From contig CAZXCK010000001.1 of NCBI GenBank assembly GCA_964639225.1, positions 1-64,000 on the forward strand: 64,000 nt of DNA, read 5' to 3'. A model generated the notes under the pieces. The model was not told the origin of the DNA and made no database searches. It saw only the letters and a program-made list of their open reading frames with translations. Origin of the DNA: CAZXCK01 sp964639225. Lineage in GTDB: Bacteria; Chloroflexota; Anaerolineae; Aggregatilineales; Phototrophicaceae. Shown piece after piece: positions 8,825-17,156 of this stretch. The position numbers were made by a program, and so were the translations under genes. Every line of letters starts with the position of its first letter. Position 1 is the first letter of the stretch.

Positions 8825-9826
8825 ATGAAGAAACTTATCAACCAGGTTGAGAATGTTGTCAAAGAAGCGTTAATGGGTGTCGAGGCCGCCCATTCAGATG
8901 TCGTTCGCGTTTTCTATGAACCTGACTTCATCGTTCGTGCAGATGCGCCTGTTAAAGGTAAGGTTGGTATCGTCTCTGGTGGTGGTAGTGGTCACGAACC
9001 CCTGCACAGCGGGTTTGTCGGGGTGGGAATGCTGGATGCGGCGTGTCCAGGAGAGGTATTCACCAGCCCTACGCCAGATCAGATACTTGCTGCCACGAGA
9101 GCTGTTAGCAGTGGGGCAGGGGTGCTTCATATCGTCAAGAACTACACCGGTGATGTACTGAACTTTGAGATGGCTGCCGAATTGGCACAGGCTGAAGGTA
9201 TCAATGTCAGCAGTGTCATCATTGATGATGATGTCGCTGTTCAGGATAGTCTGCACACAGCGGGGCGACGCGGTGTTGGCATTACCATGCTTGCCGAGAA
9301 GATCTGTGGTGCGGCTGCGGAACGGGGCGACGATCTGACGACGGTGGTCGATCTCTGTCATCAGGTCAACACCAGTGGCCGTAGCATGGGGATGGCCCTG
9401 ACCTCATGTACCGTACCAGCCGCCGGCAAGCCAACTTTTGATATCGGCAACAATGAAATGGAAATCGGCATTGGTATTCATGGCGAGCCAGGCCGCGAAC
9501 GTTTGCCCATCACCACCGCTGATGAGATCACGGCAATGATGATGGAGACCATTCTTAAGGACCTGCCTTTCAAGGTTGGTGACGAGACGATTGTCATGGT
9601 AAATGGCATGGGTGGAACACCGTTGGTGGAACTTTACGTTGCCTATCGTAAAGTTGCAGAAATCTGCCAGGCACAGGGAATAACCATTTCACGCAATCTG
9701 GTTGGCAACTACATTACGTCACTTGAAATGGCAGGCATGTCGATCAGCATACTTAAAGTTGATGAACATCTAAAAGCGTTGTGGGATGCACCAGTGAGAA
9801 CACCGGCGCTTCGTTGGGGAATATAG
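8825..9826 (+). CDS. dhaK: Dihydroxyacetone kinase, substrate-binding subunit DhaK
   Basis: A 333-residue DhaK subunit, which binds dihydroxyacetone as a covalent hemiaminal on a histidine. That histidine is visible in IGIHGEPGRE (about His219, matching the E. coli position). The substrate cap block GGGSGHEPLHSGFVG near residues 52-66 is intact. The start ATG at 8825 has an AAGGA ribosome-binding site nine bases upstream. It is followed 33 bases later by dhaL, and a dhaM-like EIIA gene occurs further on, so this is the PEP-dependent (phosphotransferase-driven) form of the kinase rather than the ATP-dependent single-chain type. Product: dihydroxyacetone phosphate. Confidence 0.95.
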   Translation: MKKLINQVENVVKEALMGVEAAHSDVVRVFYEPDFIVRADAPVKGKVGIVSGGGSGHEPLHSGFVGVGMLDAACPGEVFTSPTPDQILAATRAVSSGAGVLHIVKNYTGDVLNFEMAAELAQAEGINVSSVIIDDDVAVQDSLHTAGRRGVGITMLAEKICGAAAERGDDLTTVVDLCHQVNTSGRSMGMALTSCTVPAAGKPTFDIGNNEMEIGIGIHGEPGRERLPITTADEITAMMMETILKDLPFKVGDETIVMVNGMGGTPLVELYVAYRKVAEICQAQGITISRNLVGNYITSLEMAGMSISILKVDEHLKALWDAPVRTPALRWGI

Positions 9827-9859
9827 TTCTTTGCCACGCCTAACTAACGAGAGTGTTTC

Positions 9860-10498
9860 ATGATCACGAAGCAAATTGTTGTAGACTGGATTAACAGCCT
9901 GGCTGAGATTTACCACGAAAATCGTGAATATCTGACCCAACTCGATGCAGCTATTGGAGACGCCGATCATGGCACCAATATGGTGCGAGGCTTTACTAAG
10001 GCTGTAGACAAAGTTGGCACAATGGAGTCACAATCAATTGGTGACATCCTCAAGGCTGTTGGGATGGTCCTGGTGAATTCTGTGGGCGGGGCCAGTGGAC
10101 CGCTTTACGGCACATTCTTTATGCGGGCAGGGATGGCGATAGGCGATCAGGAACAACTGGATGCCCAGGCTGTTGTCAGCTTGTTCGAAGCAGGACTAGA
10201 TGGCGTACTCCAGCGTGGTAAAGCCACGCCGGGCGACAAAACAATGGTTGACGCTATGGACCCAGGGCTTCGGGCATTAAAGGCAAGTATACATGCGGGG
10301 CAACCTATTGAGAGAGCATTGCAATCGGCAGCTTTGGCCGCCGAAGCAGGTATGAAGGCCACTATTCCATTGAAGGCGCAGAAGGGCCGTGCAAGCTATC
10401 TCGGAGAGCGCAGTATCGGACATCAGGACCCGGGAGCGACCTCGACATATTACCTGTTCAAGTCCGCCTATGATGTCTGGGGGAAGTCAACCGGTTAG
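9860..10498 (+). CDS. dhaL: Dihydroxyacetone kinase, nucleotide-binding subunit DhaL
   Basis: A 212-residue DhaL subunit, which holds ADP/ATP as a tightly bound cofactor and transfers phosphate to dihydroxyacetone on DhaK. The Mg-binding aspartate cluster is seen in DAAIGDADHGTNM near residues 30-42. GGASGPLYGTFF and the C-terminal GRASYLGERSIGHQDPGA block are the other hallmark segments. Length matches the family (about 210). It sits between dhaK and glpK in one plus-strand operon. Presence of a separate EIIA-type DhaM suggests that the bound ADP is rephosphorylated by DhaM rather than exchanged. Confidence 0.95.
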   Translation: MITKQIVVDWINSLAEIYHENREYLTQLDAAIGDADHGTNMVRGFTKAVDKVGTMESQSIGDILKAVGMVLVNSVGGASGPLYGTFFMRAGMAIGDQEQLDAQAVVSLFEAGLDGVLQRGKATPGDKTMVDAMDPGLRALKASIHAGQPIERALQSAALAAEAGMKATIPLKAQKGRASYLGERSIGHQDPGATSTYYLFKSAYDVWGKSTG

Positions 10499-10536
10499 CT
10501 GACAACCTAAAAAGCCAAAAAATAGGAGAAGGTTTT

Positions 10537-12045
10537 GTGGCTAAGTATGTAGGCGCAATCGATCAGGGTACCACCAGTACACGGTTTATGTTGTTCGATC
10601 ATAGTGGTAGCGTAGTTACCAGCCACCAATTAGAGCATGAACAGATTTTCCCTAAGGCCGGTTGGGTTGAGCACGATGCTGAAGAGATCATCCGCCGGAC
10701 GCAACAGGTGATCGATGGCGCCATGAAAAAAGCCGGTGCCCGAGCAACCGATCTGTCAGCAGTGGGCATTACCAATCAGCGCGAGACCACTGTAGTCTGG
10801 GACAAAAACACAGGCAAGCCATATTACAACGCAATTGTATGGCAGGATACCCGCACCGGCGAGATTGTCAATCGTCTGTCCCAGAACGGCGGCGCAGATC
10901 GCTTCCGCGACAAGACCGGCCTGCCGCTATCAACTTACTTTTCTGGCACAAAGCTGGTCTGGCTGCTCGAAAATGTGGATGGATTACGTGAGGCTGCCGA
11001 ACGCGGTGATGCGCTGTTCGGCACAATCGACACCTGGCTCGTCTGGAATCTGACTGGTGGGGCAGGGGATGGAATACATGTCACTGATGTGACAAATGCC
11101 AGCCGAACCTTGCTGATGGACCTGAAAACACTCGATTGGGACGAGGAGATTCTGGCTGAGTTGAATATACCCCTTCAGATGCTGCCAGAGATTCGTGCCT
11201 CATCCGCACGAAACCCCTATGGTACGATAAAGGCCGGTGGCATCGCCGATGGGGCAGTGCTTACGTCTATTCTGGGAGATCAGCAGGCGGCTGTTTTCGG
11301 GCAGACATGTTACAGTCCCGGCGAGGCGAAAAACACCTATGGCACCGGCAACTTCATGTTACTCAACACAGGCACGGAGATCGTGCAATCCAGACACGGC
11401 CTTTTGACCACGCTTGGCTATAAGATATCCGACGAGCCAGCAGTGTATGCATTGGAAGGCGCTATTGCAGTGACCGGATCGCTGGTCCAATGGCTGCGAG
11501 ATAACCTGAACATCATCAACACAGCTCCTGACGTCGAAAACCTGGCGCGTACGGTCAAGGATAATGGTGGCATCTATTTTGTGCCGGCGTTCTCTGGATT
11601 GTTTGCTCCATACTGGCGCAACGACGCGCGCGGTGCTATTGTAGGTATGACTCGATACGTAAACAAAGCACATCTGGCCCGAGCTGCTCTCGAAGCCACA
11701 GCCTACCAGACGCGCGAAGTTGCTGATGCCATGTACAAAGACTCAGGCGTGGAAGTCAAAGCACTGAAGGTCGATGGCGGCATGGTCTACAATGAACTGC
11801 TGATGCAATTTCAGGCAGATATTCTGGGCGTGCCGGTCGTGCGTCCCGTTGTCTCAGAGACAACGGCATTGGGCGCAGCCTATGCGGCTGGCTTAGCCAC
11901 CGGATTCTGGAGCAACACCGAGGAATTGCGCAACAACTGGCAGGTTTCGAACCGTTGGAATCCGGACATGGATGAAAATACCCGTGAAGAACTTTACCGG
12001 AATTGGAAGCGTGCGGTTGAGCGCACCTTTAACTGGGTGGAATAG
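10537..12045 (+). CDS. glpK: Glycerol kinase
   Basis: A 502-residue FGGY-family kinase converting glycerol and ATP to glycerol 3-phosphate. Visible marks are the N-terminal phosphate loop AIDQGTTSTR, GITNQRETTVVWD near residues 78-90, GDQQAAVFGQ near residue 248 and the GTGNFML block. Length equals typical GlpK (about 500). The start is GTG at 10537 with a strong AGGAGAAGG site at 10524-10532. It is inserted between dhaL and dhaM, unlike the usual contiguous dhaKLM order, which ties glycerol phosphorylation to dihydroxyacetone use. Its product would feed the divergent GlpD. No glycerol facilitator gene is seen nearby. Confidence 0.94.
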   Translation: MAKYVGAIDQGTTSTRFMLFDHSGSVVTSHQLEHEQIFPKAGWVEHDAEEIIRRTQQVIDGAMKKAGARATDLSAVGITNQRETTVVWDKNTGKPYYNAIVWQDTRTGEIVNRLSQNGGADRFRDKTGLPLSTYFSGTKLVWLLENVDGLREAAERGDALFGTIDTWLVWNLTGGAGDGIHVTDVTNASRTLLMDLKTLDWDEEILAELNIPLQMLPEIRASSARNPYGTIKAGGIADGAVLTSILGDQQAAVFGQTCYSPGEAKNTYGTGNFMLLNTGTEIVQSRHGLLTTLGYKISDEPAVYALEGAIAVTGSLVQWLRDNLNIINTAPDVENLARTVKDNGGIYFVPAFSGLFAPYWRNDARGAIVGMTRYVNKAHLARAALEATAYQTREVADAMYKDSGVEVKALKVDGGMVYNELLMQFQADILGVPVVRPVVSETTALGAAYAAGLATGFWSNTEELRNNWQVSNRWNPDMDENTREELYRNWKRAVERTFNWVE

Positions 12046-12135
12046 TTCCCAGCTCCATGATTCTCCAGGCTGCTGGACTACAATGCTCCAACAGCCGGTG
12101 GAGAGAGGTTGAATCAAACTAACATGGAAGAATCA

Positions 12136-12537
12136 ATGATTGCCATTGTGCTGGTATCGCACAGTTACCACGTCGCAAAAGGCACCAAAGACCTTGCCGA
12201 TCAGATGAGTCAGGGCAGAGTAAAAATACTGGCCACGGGCGGTGTTGACGAGAAGAATATCGGAACGAATGTCGAAAACATCTATGCCGCACTGAAAGCA
12301 GCGACTGCGCACACTGAAGATGGTGTTCTCGTACTGCTTGACCTGGGCAGCGCGGTATTGAGCACACAAATGGCAATAGAGATGCTCTCCGTTGATGAGC
12401 AGAGACGAGTGCTTATCAGCGAAGCGCCGCTGGTTGAAGGTGCTATTATTGCTTCAGTGGAGGCATCTCTGGGACACACGCTTGAGCAGGTGAATCGTGC
12501 GGCGGAAGCAGCAAATACAATGCGCAAGCTACCATAA
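12136..12537 (+). CDS. dhaM: PTS EIIA-type phosphocarrier DhaM
   Basis: A 133-residue single-domain protein of the mannose-type EIIA fold used by DhaM to phosphorylate the ADP on DhaL. The phosphorylated His is expected in the N-terminal VLVSHSYHVAKG block, and the GVLVLLDLGSAVLSTQMA segment near residues 60-77 is a strong DhaM mark. I choose the ATG at 12136, which has a GGAAG site five bases upstream and gives the family N-terminus; an in-frame TTG at 12109 and ATG at 12124 are alternatives. E. coli DhaM carries fused HPr and EI-like domains; here HPr is a separate gene 15 bases downstream, and no enzyme I is in the window. Confidence 0.9.
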   Translation: MIAIVLVSHSYHVAKGTKDLADQMSQGRVKILATGGVDEKNIGTNVENIYAALKAATAHTEDGVLVLLDLGSAVLSTQMAIEMLSVDEQRRVLISEAPLVEGAIIASVEASLGHTLEQVNRAAEAANTMRKLP

Positions 12538-12552
12538 CGGAGACTCTCCGCC

Positions 12553-12834
12553 GTGAATAAAACTGTAGAGCTGGAGATAGTTGTTAACCATCCGGCGGGC
12601 CTGCATATGAGACCAGCCGCATTGTTCGTACAGACTGCAGCAAAATACAAAGCCGATATTCAGGTATGTAATGCAACGCGCGCGTCGGGTTTCCAGAACG
12701 CCAAAAGTACAATAGCGGTCATGATGCTCAGAGTGACCTGCGGTGACAGGATCAGAGTCCAGGCCAATGGTCCAGACGCCAACGAAGCGATAACAGCACT
12801 CAGGCAACTCGTCGAAAACGACTTTGCTGTCTGA
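12553..12834 (+). CDS. HPr-type phosphocarrier protein
   Basis: A 93-residue HPr-fold protein. The phosphorylated histidine is His18 in NHPAGLHMRPAA, and the regulatory serine equivalent to Ser46 of Gram-positive HPr is Ser52 in NAKSTIAVMML. It starts at GTG 12553, 15 bases after dhaM, with GGAG at 12539-12542. It would carry phosphate from enzyme I (not in the window) to DhaM. Retention of the serine leaves open control by an HPr kinase, but no such gene is seen here. It may be a dedicated HPr for the dihydroxyacetone kinase rather than the general HPr of a sugar PTS. Confidence 0.92.
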   Translation: MNKTVELEIVVNHPAGLHMRPAALFVQTAAKYKADIQVCNATRASGFQNAKSTIAVMMLRVTCGDRIRVQANGPDANEAITALRQLVENDFAV

Positions 12835-12882
12835 CGGAAACAGCGGCGCATTCCGCCGGGTATTGGTTATTCAGTTTACTCA

Positions 12883-12900
12883 TGATAAGGGCACTTATCA
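12883..12900. repeat. Small palindrome between convergent genes
   Basis: TGATAAG at 12883-12889 and CTTATCA at 12894-12900 flank GGCA in the 77-bp gap between the converging HPr gene and the unknown minus-strand gene. There is no T run, so it is at best a weak terminator or a binding site. Confidence 0.35.
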
Positions 12901-12911
12901 GGAACTAATGG

Positions 12912-13715
12912 CTACCAGCGAGCATCAGGAAATGTATTGACTCCTGCGTGTGTGCCAACATGCTTATACATCTGAAATCCTGTAAATGGATGTCCAAGAA
13001 TGCCATCATGAATTGCCCAGGCGCGACCGCGTATAGTTTTCCATGTGTCAGGGTGTCTGAACGGATTATCTGGTGTCAGCTTATTGTAGAGTTCACCGCC
13101 CGGTCGAAACTCGCGGTCAATGCGGACCATCTCCTTATAACCCCGCAGATAGCTAAACCCATAACGTTCAAAAACAATAGCGTTACTGTAAGCCAGCGGT
13201 TCGATGAAAAATTTGTCATGTCCCATCTTTGCAACAAAATCCTCGAAGATTGGAACTGACTGCTTGAAGACACGCATACCTTTGCGAATCTGGCCGGGAG
13301 CCAGGCCAGCACGCATGGCAGAAAGTTCAGCAGGAATATTGCGGCTTTCGGTTCCGAACTGAGTCGGATTACCTTGTGAGTCGATGTCTGTGTTAAACCG
13401 GGGTGCGTCCGGATCATTGACAACAACCAGCAGAACGATCAGTTGATTGTTGAAAGTGTCAGCCATATTGAGGTACAGCATCGGATCAAGATCATTGGCA
13501 CGACGCTTGACAATAATCTCTACTGCGCGAGTACCCTCAGGACAGCGAAAAGTGACGATCGGGTTATCATCGACAGCAACGCGCAGAGTCTTACGGTCAA
13601 TGCCATAACGACTAAACAACCAATCTGGCAGCAGTGTTCTATATATAGCGTGCTTCTCTGCTTCAGGGAGTTTGTTGATTCCGCGTATGGAGTCTGGCCA
13701 CGGTACATCGGTCAT
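12912..13715 (-). CDS. Conserved-looking protein of unknown function
   Basis: A 267-residue soluble protein that I do not recognise. It has no signal peptide or membrane segment. Composition is mixed alpha/beta with a polar, Trp- and Tyr-rich C-terminal third. The start at 13715 is chosen because it lies four bases after the smpB stop codon, indicating translational coupling; an in-frame start 90 bases upstream would overlap smpB. It is the third gene of a minus-strand run with an S41 protease and smpB. The EIIVKRRANDLDPMLYLNM and FERYGFSYLRGY segments could serve as search seeds. No catalytic motif is obvious. Confidence 0.7.
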   Translation of the reverse strand: MTDVPWPDSIRGINKLPEAEKHAIYRTLLPDWLFSRYGIDRKTLRVAVDDNPIVTFRCPEGTRAVEIIVKRRANDLDPMLYLNMADTFNNQLIVLLVVVNDPDAPRFNTDIDSQGNPTQFGTESRNIPAELSAMRAGLAPGQIRKGMRVFKQSVPIFEDFVAKMGHDKFFIEPLAYSNAIVFERYGFSYLRGYKEMVRIDREFRPGGELYNKLTPDNPFRHPDTWKTIRGRAWAIHDGILGHPFTGFQMYKHVGTHAGVNTFPDARW

Positions 13716-13719
13716 GTGT

Positions 13720-14193
13720 CTACCTGTCTTTGAGCATACGTCGAATTTCCCGATCCGCATCTCTTTTAGCGATTGTTTCACGCTTATCATGCAAACGCTT
13801 ACCACGCGCCAGCGCTATTTGAACTTTCGCCAGTCCACGTTCAAGGTAGACCTGAGTTGGCACAATTGTATAACCACGCTCCTGCACTCTGGAAATAATG
13901 CGTGCGATCTCCCGCTTATTCAGCAGAAGTTTGCGTGGACGTAGCGGGTCATCGTGGCCAAATATACCCGCCTGTTCGTACGTGGCAATATGGACATTAA
14001 CCAACCACAACTCCCCTGCCCTCGCCTGCACATAACCTTCCTGCAAGCTAACCCGGCTGGCCCGAATTGACTTGATTTCTGACCCCATCAGAACAATACC
14101 AGCCTCAAAAAACTCTTCCAGATGATATTCATGATGGGCCTTTCTATTACGTGCAACGATTTTCCGGCCAGATTCCTGTGATTTAGGCATCAC
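13720..14193 (-). CDS. smpB: SsrA-binding protein SmpB
   Basis: A 157-residue SmpB, the tmRNA partner in ribosome rescue by trans-translation. The hallmark segments are all present: VARNRKAHHEYHLEEFFEAGI near the N-terminus, GSEIKSIRASRVSLQEGYV near residues 37-55, HIATYEQAG, and the basic C-terminal tail rich in KRETIAKRDADREI that folds on the ribosome. Two ATG codons occur in a row at the start (14193 or 14190). It follows the S41 protease gene after nine bases. No ssrA gene was recognised in the window, although smpB and ssrA are sometimes neighbours. Confidence 0.97.
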   Translation of the reverse strand: MMPKSQESGRKIVARNRKAHHEYHLEEFFEAGIVLMGSEIKSIRASRVSLQEGYVQARAGELWLVNVHIATYEQAGIFGHDDPLRPRKLLLNKREIARIISRVQERGYTIVPTQVYLERGLAKVQIALARGKRLHDKRETIAKRDADREIRRMLKDR

Positions 14194-14202
14194 TTTACGC
14201 TT

Positions 14203-15474
14203 TCATTCAGTTTCAAGTATCTGATCCGATAATAGCCTGACAGCTTCACCAAACTCAATGTCCCGTCCAGTCTGGTCGGGTATCATCTCAATATCTGGTT
14301 GCAGGCCAACGCCTTCCAGGGCATGTCGCCCAGGTGTAAACCATTCAGCAGAGGTGATGTGAATTGCGGACTCATCAGACAGTTGGAAAATATGTTGAAT
14401 AGTCCCTTTACCATATGTCTGTTGTCCAACAAGCAGGCCACGCCCTCGGTCCTGAATCGCACCGGCCATCAACTCCGCAGCACTTGCTGTGTCACGATTT
14501 ACAAGCAATACGAGTGGCAGATCAACAGCCTCTCCACCTGATTCTGCCTCAAAAGTGCGCTCATTGTCCCTGGTGCGCTCATACAGGACCACGCCCCCAT
14601 CAAGGAATATACTGCCTGTACTAACAGCCTCGTTAAGCAAACCACCACGATTGTCGCGTAAATCAACAATGAGACCTTCGATGCGCGCTTCACGGAGTTC
14701 TGCAACCGCTTCTTTCATCTCTTCCGGCGTGCGACTGGTGAAATTGAGTACCTGTAGGTAACCTATGCGTTCGTCCTGCTGAACAACGCGCCACAACACA
14801 GACGGAACATTGATGACATCAAACAAGACAAAAACAGTTGCCTCCGTGCCATCCTCTCGAATAATGCTGATCTCAACGCCATTATTCTCTCTTACTTCAC
14901 CGCGTAGCATCTGATCAATAGCATCCGGTTGGTCTTCTGGCTGAATTGGCTCTCCATTGACACGCAAAAGTATATCCCCATCGCTTATGCCCGCCTGTGC
15001 AGCCGGGCTACCAGGATATGGATACAGAAGATATTGTCCGGCAACATTGCGATTGACCTCGACACCAATACCACCATAAGTTCCGGCCAGTGCGTCGGCT
15101 TCGCTTCGCGCCACAACAGGTGGAATCAGATAAGTCTGTGAGTCCCCCAAAGCACCCAACACACCCCTCACTGCCGCGCGCTGACGCTCCTCATAAGCTG
15201 GTTGCTCGCGCAAATAGTGATTGTCAAGTAAACTCTGCACTTCGTCCACCAGAGGATAGCCGGAGGCATCTGCATCGATCCTCGAATTTGTGGCAAACAC
15301 TGGAGCCATATCGACGAAATCGCGCACAATGAAGCCAGCACCGAACACAGCCGCAAACGAAAGCCCGACAAATGCGCCTATTAGCACAGCCCGACCATAT
15401 TCTTTATACAATTTCACTGAAGCTTTCACTCGAATCCACTTGTATAATTGTCGTAGGTAGACAAATTCTATCAT
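14203..15474 (-). CDS. S41 family C-terminal processing peptidase
   Basis: A roughly 423-residue CtpA-type serine protease anchored by one N-terminal membrane helix (AVLIGAFVGLSFAAVFGAGFI). A PDZ domain starts around GGIGVEVNR and includes PGSPAAQAGISDGDILLRVNGEPI. The Ser-Lys dyad is in RDTASAAELMAG (Ser) and GQQTYGKGTIQ (Lys). VDLRDNRGGLL is another family mark. The catalytic domain would lie outside the membrane and cleave C-terminal tails. The start is uncertain: ATG at 15474 lacks a clear ribosome site, GTG at 15429 is possible, and an upstream ATG at 15546 would overlap the divergent gene. It heads a minus-strand operon with smpB. Confidence 0.9.
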   Translation of the reverse strand: MIEFVYLRQLYKWIRVKASVKLYKEYGRAVLIGAFVGLSFAAVFGAGFIVRDFVDMAPVFATNSRIDADASGYPLVDEVQSLLDNHYLREQPAYEERQRAAVRGVLGALGDSQTYLIPPVVARSEADALAGTYGGIGVEVNRNVAGQYLLYPYPGSPAAQAGISDGDILLRVNGEPIQPEDQPDAIDQMLRGEVRENNGVEISIIREDGTEATVFVLFDVINVPSVLWRVVQQDERIGYLQVLNFTSRTPEEMKEAVAELREARIEGLIVDLRDNRGGLLNEAVSTGSIFLDGGVVLYERTRDNERTFEAESGGEAVDLPLVLLVNRDTASAAELMAGAIQDRGRGLLVGQQTYGKGTIQHIFQLSDESAIHITSAEWFTPGRHALEGVGLQPDIEMIPDQTGRDIEFGEAVRLLSDQILETE

Positions 15475-15524
15475 CCTAAGTGGTGGTTTGCACCACTCAA
15501 CATATGCGCTGAGAAGGCCAGTAA

Positions 15525-17117
15525 ATGAATGTAAAACACGATCCACCGCTGATTCTTGTTGCCGACGACCAGAAACCTACAGCGGTAATGCTGGAACGAG
15601 TCTTTGAGTATGAAGGTTATCAGGTCGAGAGCGTCTATGACGGTATCACGGCTGTGCAGGCTGCGCAGACCATGCTGCCCGATCTGATCCTGCTTGACAT
15701 TAACATGCCTGGGCTGAATGGATTCGAAGTACTTAAGCGGCTGCGGGACAATCCGGCTACAGCCAGTATACCCACTATTCTGATAACCGCGATGAGCGAG
15801 CTTTCAGATGTTGTACATGGCCTGAAACTGGGCGCAGACGATTATCTGCGCAAGCCATTCCACCCACAGGAACTGCTGGCACGCGCACAAAGCAAAATGA
15901 AAGCGCGTAAGCTTGAAGAAACGCTTCAACGCCGTACAAAAGAACTGGAGGCCTTGTTACGGGTCAGCGAGGAGTTGAGCCAGCATCTCGAAGTTGATGA
16001 CCTGCTCAATTTCATCCTGTACCTGGTAACCGACCTTCTGCCTTATCACGTAGCCGCGATTTACTACCTGGATGAACAACTGCGCATAAAAGACTATCGT
16101 ACACAGCGCAAAGACCAGCAGCCGATCGAAAGGCTGCCAGATGATGAAGCTCTCATCGACAGAATGTACCAGATTGGCCATTCCATCTTATGGCCCACCG
16201 ACACGCCACTGATCCCTGAATTCGAGAGCGGTCTCATCGTACCTATGCAGCACGGGGGACAAATGCGTGGTTTGCTGTTACTGGTCAACGATGGGCCTTA
16301 CGATGACAACCATCTGCAACTGCTGAATGGCATCAGCCGACAGGCTGCTCTGGCTCTACACAACGCAGAGTTCTATGTTCATCTGGAGGACATGGTAAGA
16401 GAACGCACTGTCGAACTTGAGTCGGCTCAGCAAATGCTGGTGCGTTCAGAAAAACTGGCCTCAGTGGGCCGGCTGGCAGCTAGCGTCGCTCACGAGATCA
16501 ACAATCCGTTGCTGCCTATTCAGATCAATCTGGACGACATGTTAGAGGACATCCGTGCTGGCATAGGTATTGACGAAGAAGCCGTCATACGCACTCAGGA
16601 GAGTGTCGAGCGCATCAGGTTTATCGTTAATCGCCTGTTGGAATTTACGGGCAACCGCCAGACTGAGAATTCTGAGATGCACCCGATCAACATCAACAAG
16701 GTGATCCAGGATATTGTGTCACTTAACCGAAAATTCTTCGAGCAGTCCAACGTGCAGATTGAGGTTGAACTCTCAGACTTGCCACCTTTCTATGGCAGTA
16801 AGTATCAGTTGGAACATGTCTTTATGAATCTGGCGCTAAATGCAAAGGATGCGATGCCAAAAGGTGGGCTGTTGCGCTTCCGGTCCTGGTATGATAATAG
16901 AGATATCGTTGTTGAAGTCGAAGACAGCGGTTGCGGCATATCGCAGGAAATCATCGACAATATCTTCGAGCCATTTGTCTCAACTAAAGAACAGGGCAAC
17001 GGATTAGGTCTGTTTATCAGCTACGGGATCATCGAAAAGCACAATGGCTCCATCGAAGTTGAAAGTGAAGTCAACAGAGGCACCCGGTTTATAATAAAAC
17101 TGCCCTATCAACAGTAG
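15525..17117 (+). CDS. Hybrid response regulator / histidine kinase
   Basis: A 530-residue soluble sensor kinase. An N-terminal receiver domain (residues 5-120) has the phosphoacceptor Asp58 in LILLDINMPGLNG and the Lys in DDYLRKPF. A GAF-like sensory domain covers about residues 140-285. A coiled coil leads to the HisKA domain with His323 in SVAHEINNPLLP, then an HATPase domain with the N box LNAKDAMPKGG and the G boxes VEDSGCGISQE and GLGLFISYGI. The layout REC-GAF-HK with no membrane helix suggests it acts as a phosphorelay integrator in the cytoplasm. ATG at 15525 has a GAGAAGG site. No cognate output regulator is adjacent. Confidence 0.93.
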   Translation: MNVKHDPPLILVADDQKPTAVMLERVFEYEGYQVESVYDGITAVQAAQTMLPDLILLDINMPGLNGFEVLKRLRDNPATASIPTILITAMSELSDVVHGLKLGADDYLRKPFHPQELLARAQSKMKARKLEETLQRRTKELEALLRVSEELSQHLEVDDLLNFILYLVTDLLPYHVAAIYYLDEQLRIKDYRTQRKDQQPIERLPDDEALIDRMYQIGHSILWPTDTPLIPEFESGLIVPMQHGGQMRGLLLLVNDGPYDDNHLQLLNGISRQAALALHNAEFYVHLEDMVRERTVELESAQQMLVRSEKLASVGRLAASVAHEINNPLLPIQINLDDMLEDIRAGIGIDEEAVIRTQESVERIRFIVNRLLEFTGNRQTENSEMHPININKVIQDIVSLNRKFFEQSNVQIEVELSDLPPFYGSKYQLEHVFMNLALNAKDAMPKGGLLRFRSWYDNRDIVVEVEDSGCGISQEIIDNIFEPFVSTKEQGNGLGLFISYGIIEKHNGSIEVESEVNRGTRFIIKLPYQQ

Positions 17118-17131
17118 ATAAGGCAGTTTTG
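17096..17131. terminator. Bidirectional terminator
   Basis: AAACTGCC and TATC on the left pair with GATA and GGCAGTTT on the right, around a loop at 17110-17116, with T runs on both strands. The stem overlaps the last codons of the hybrid kinase gene and also serves the converging gene that ends at 17157. Confidence 0.8.
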
Positions 17132-17156
17132 TCTGTTATTGGGTTAACTGCAACAA

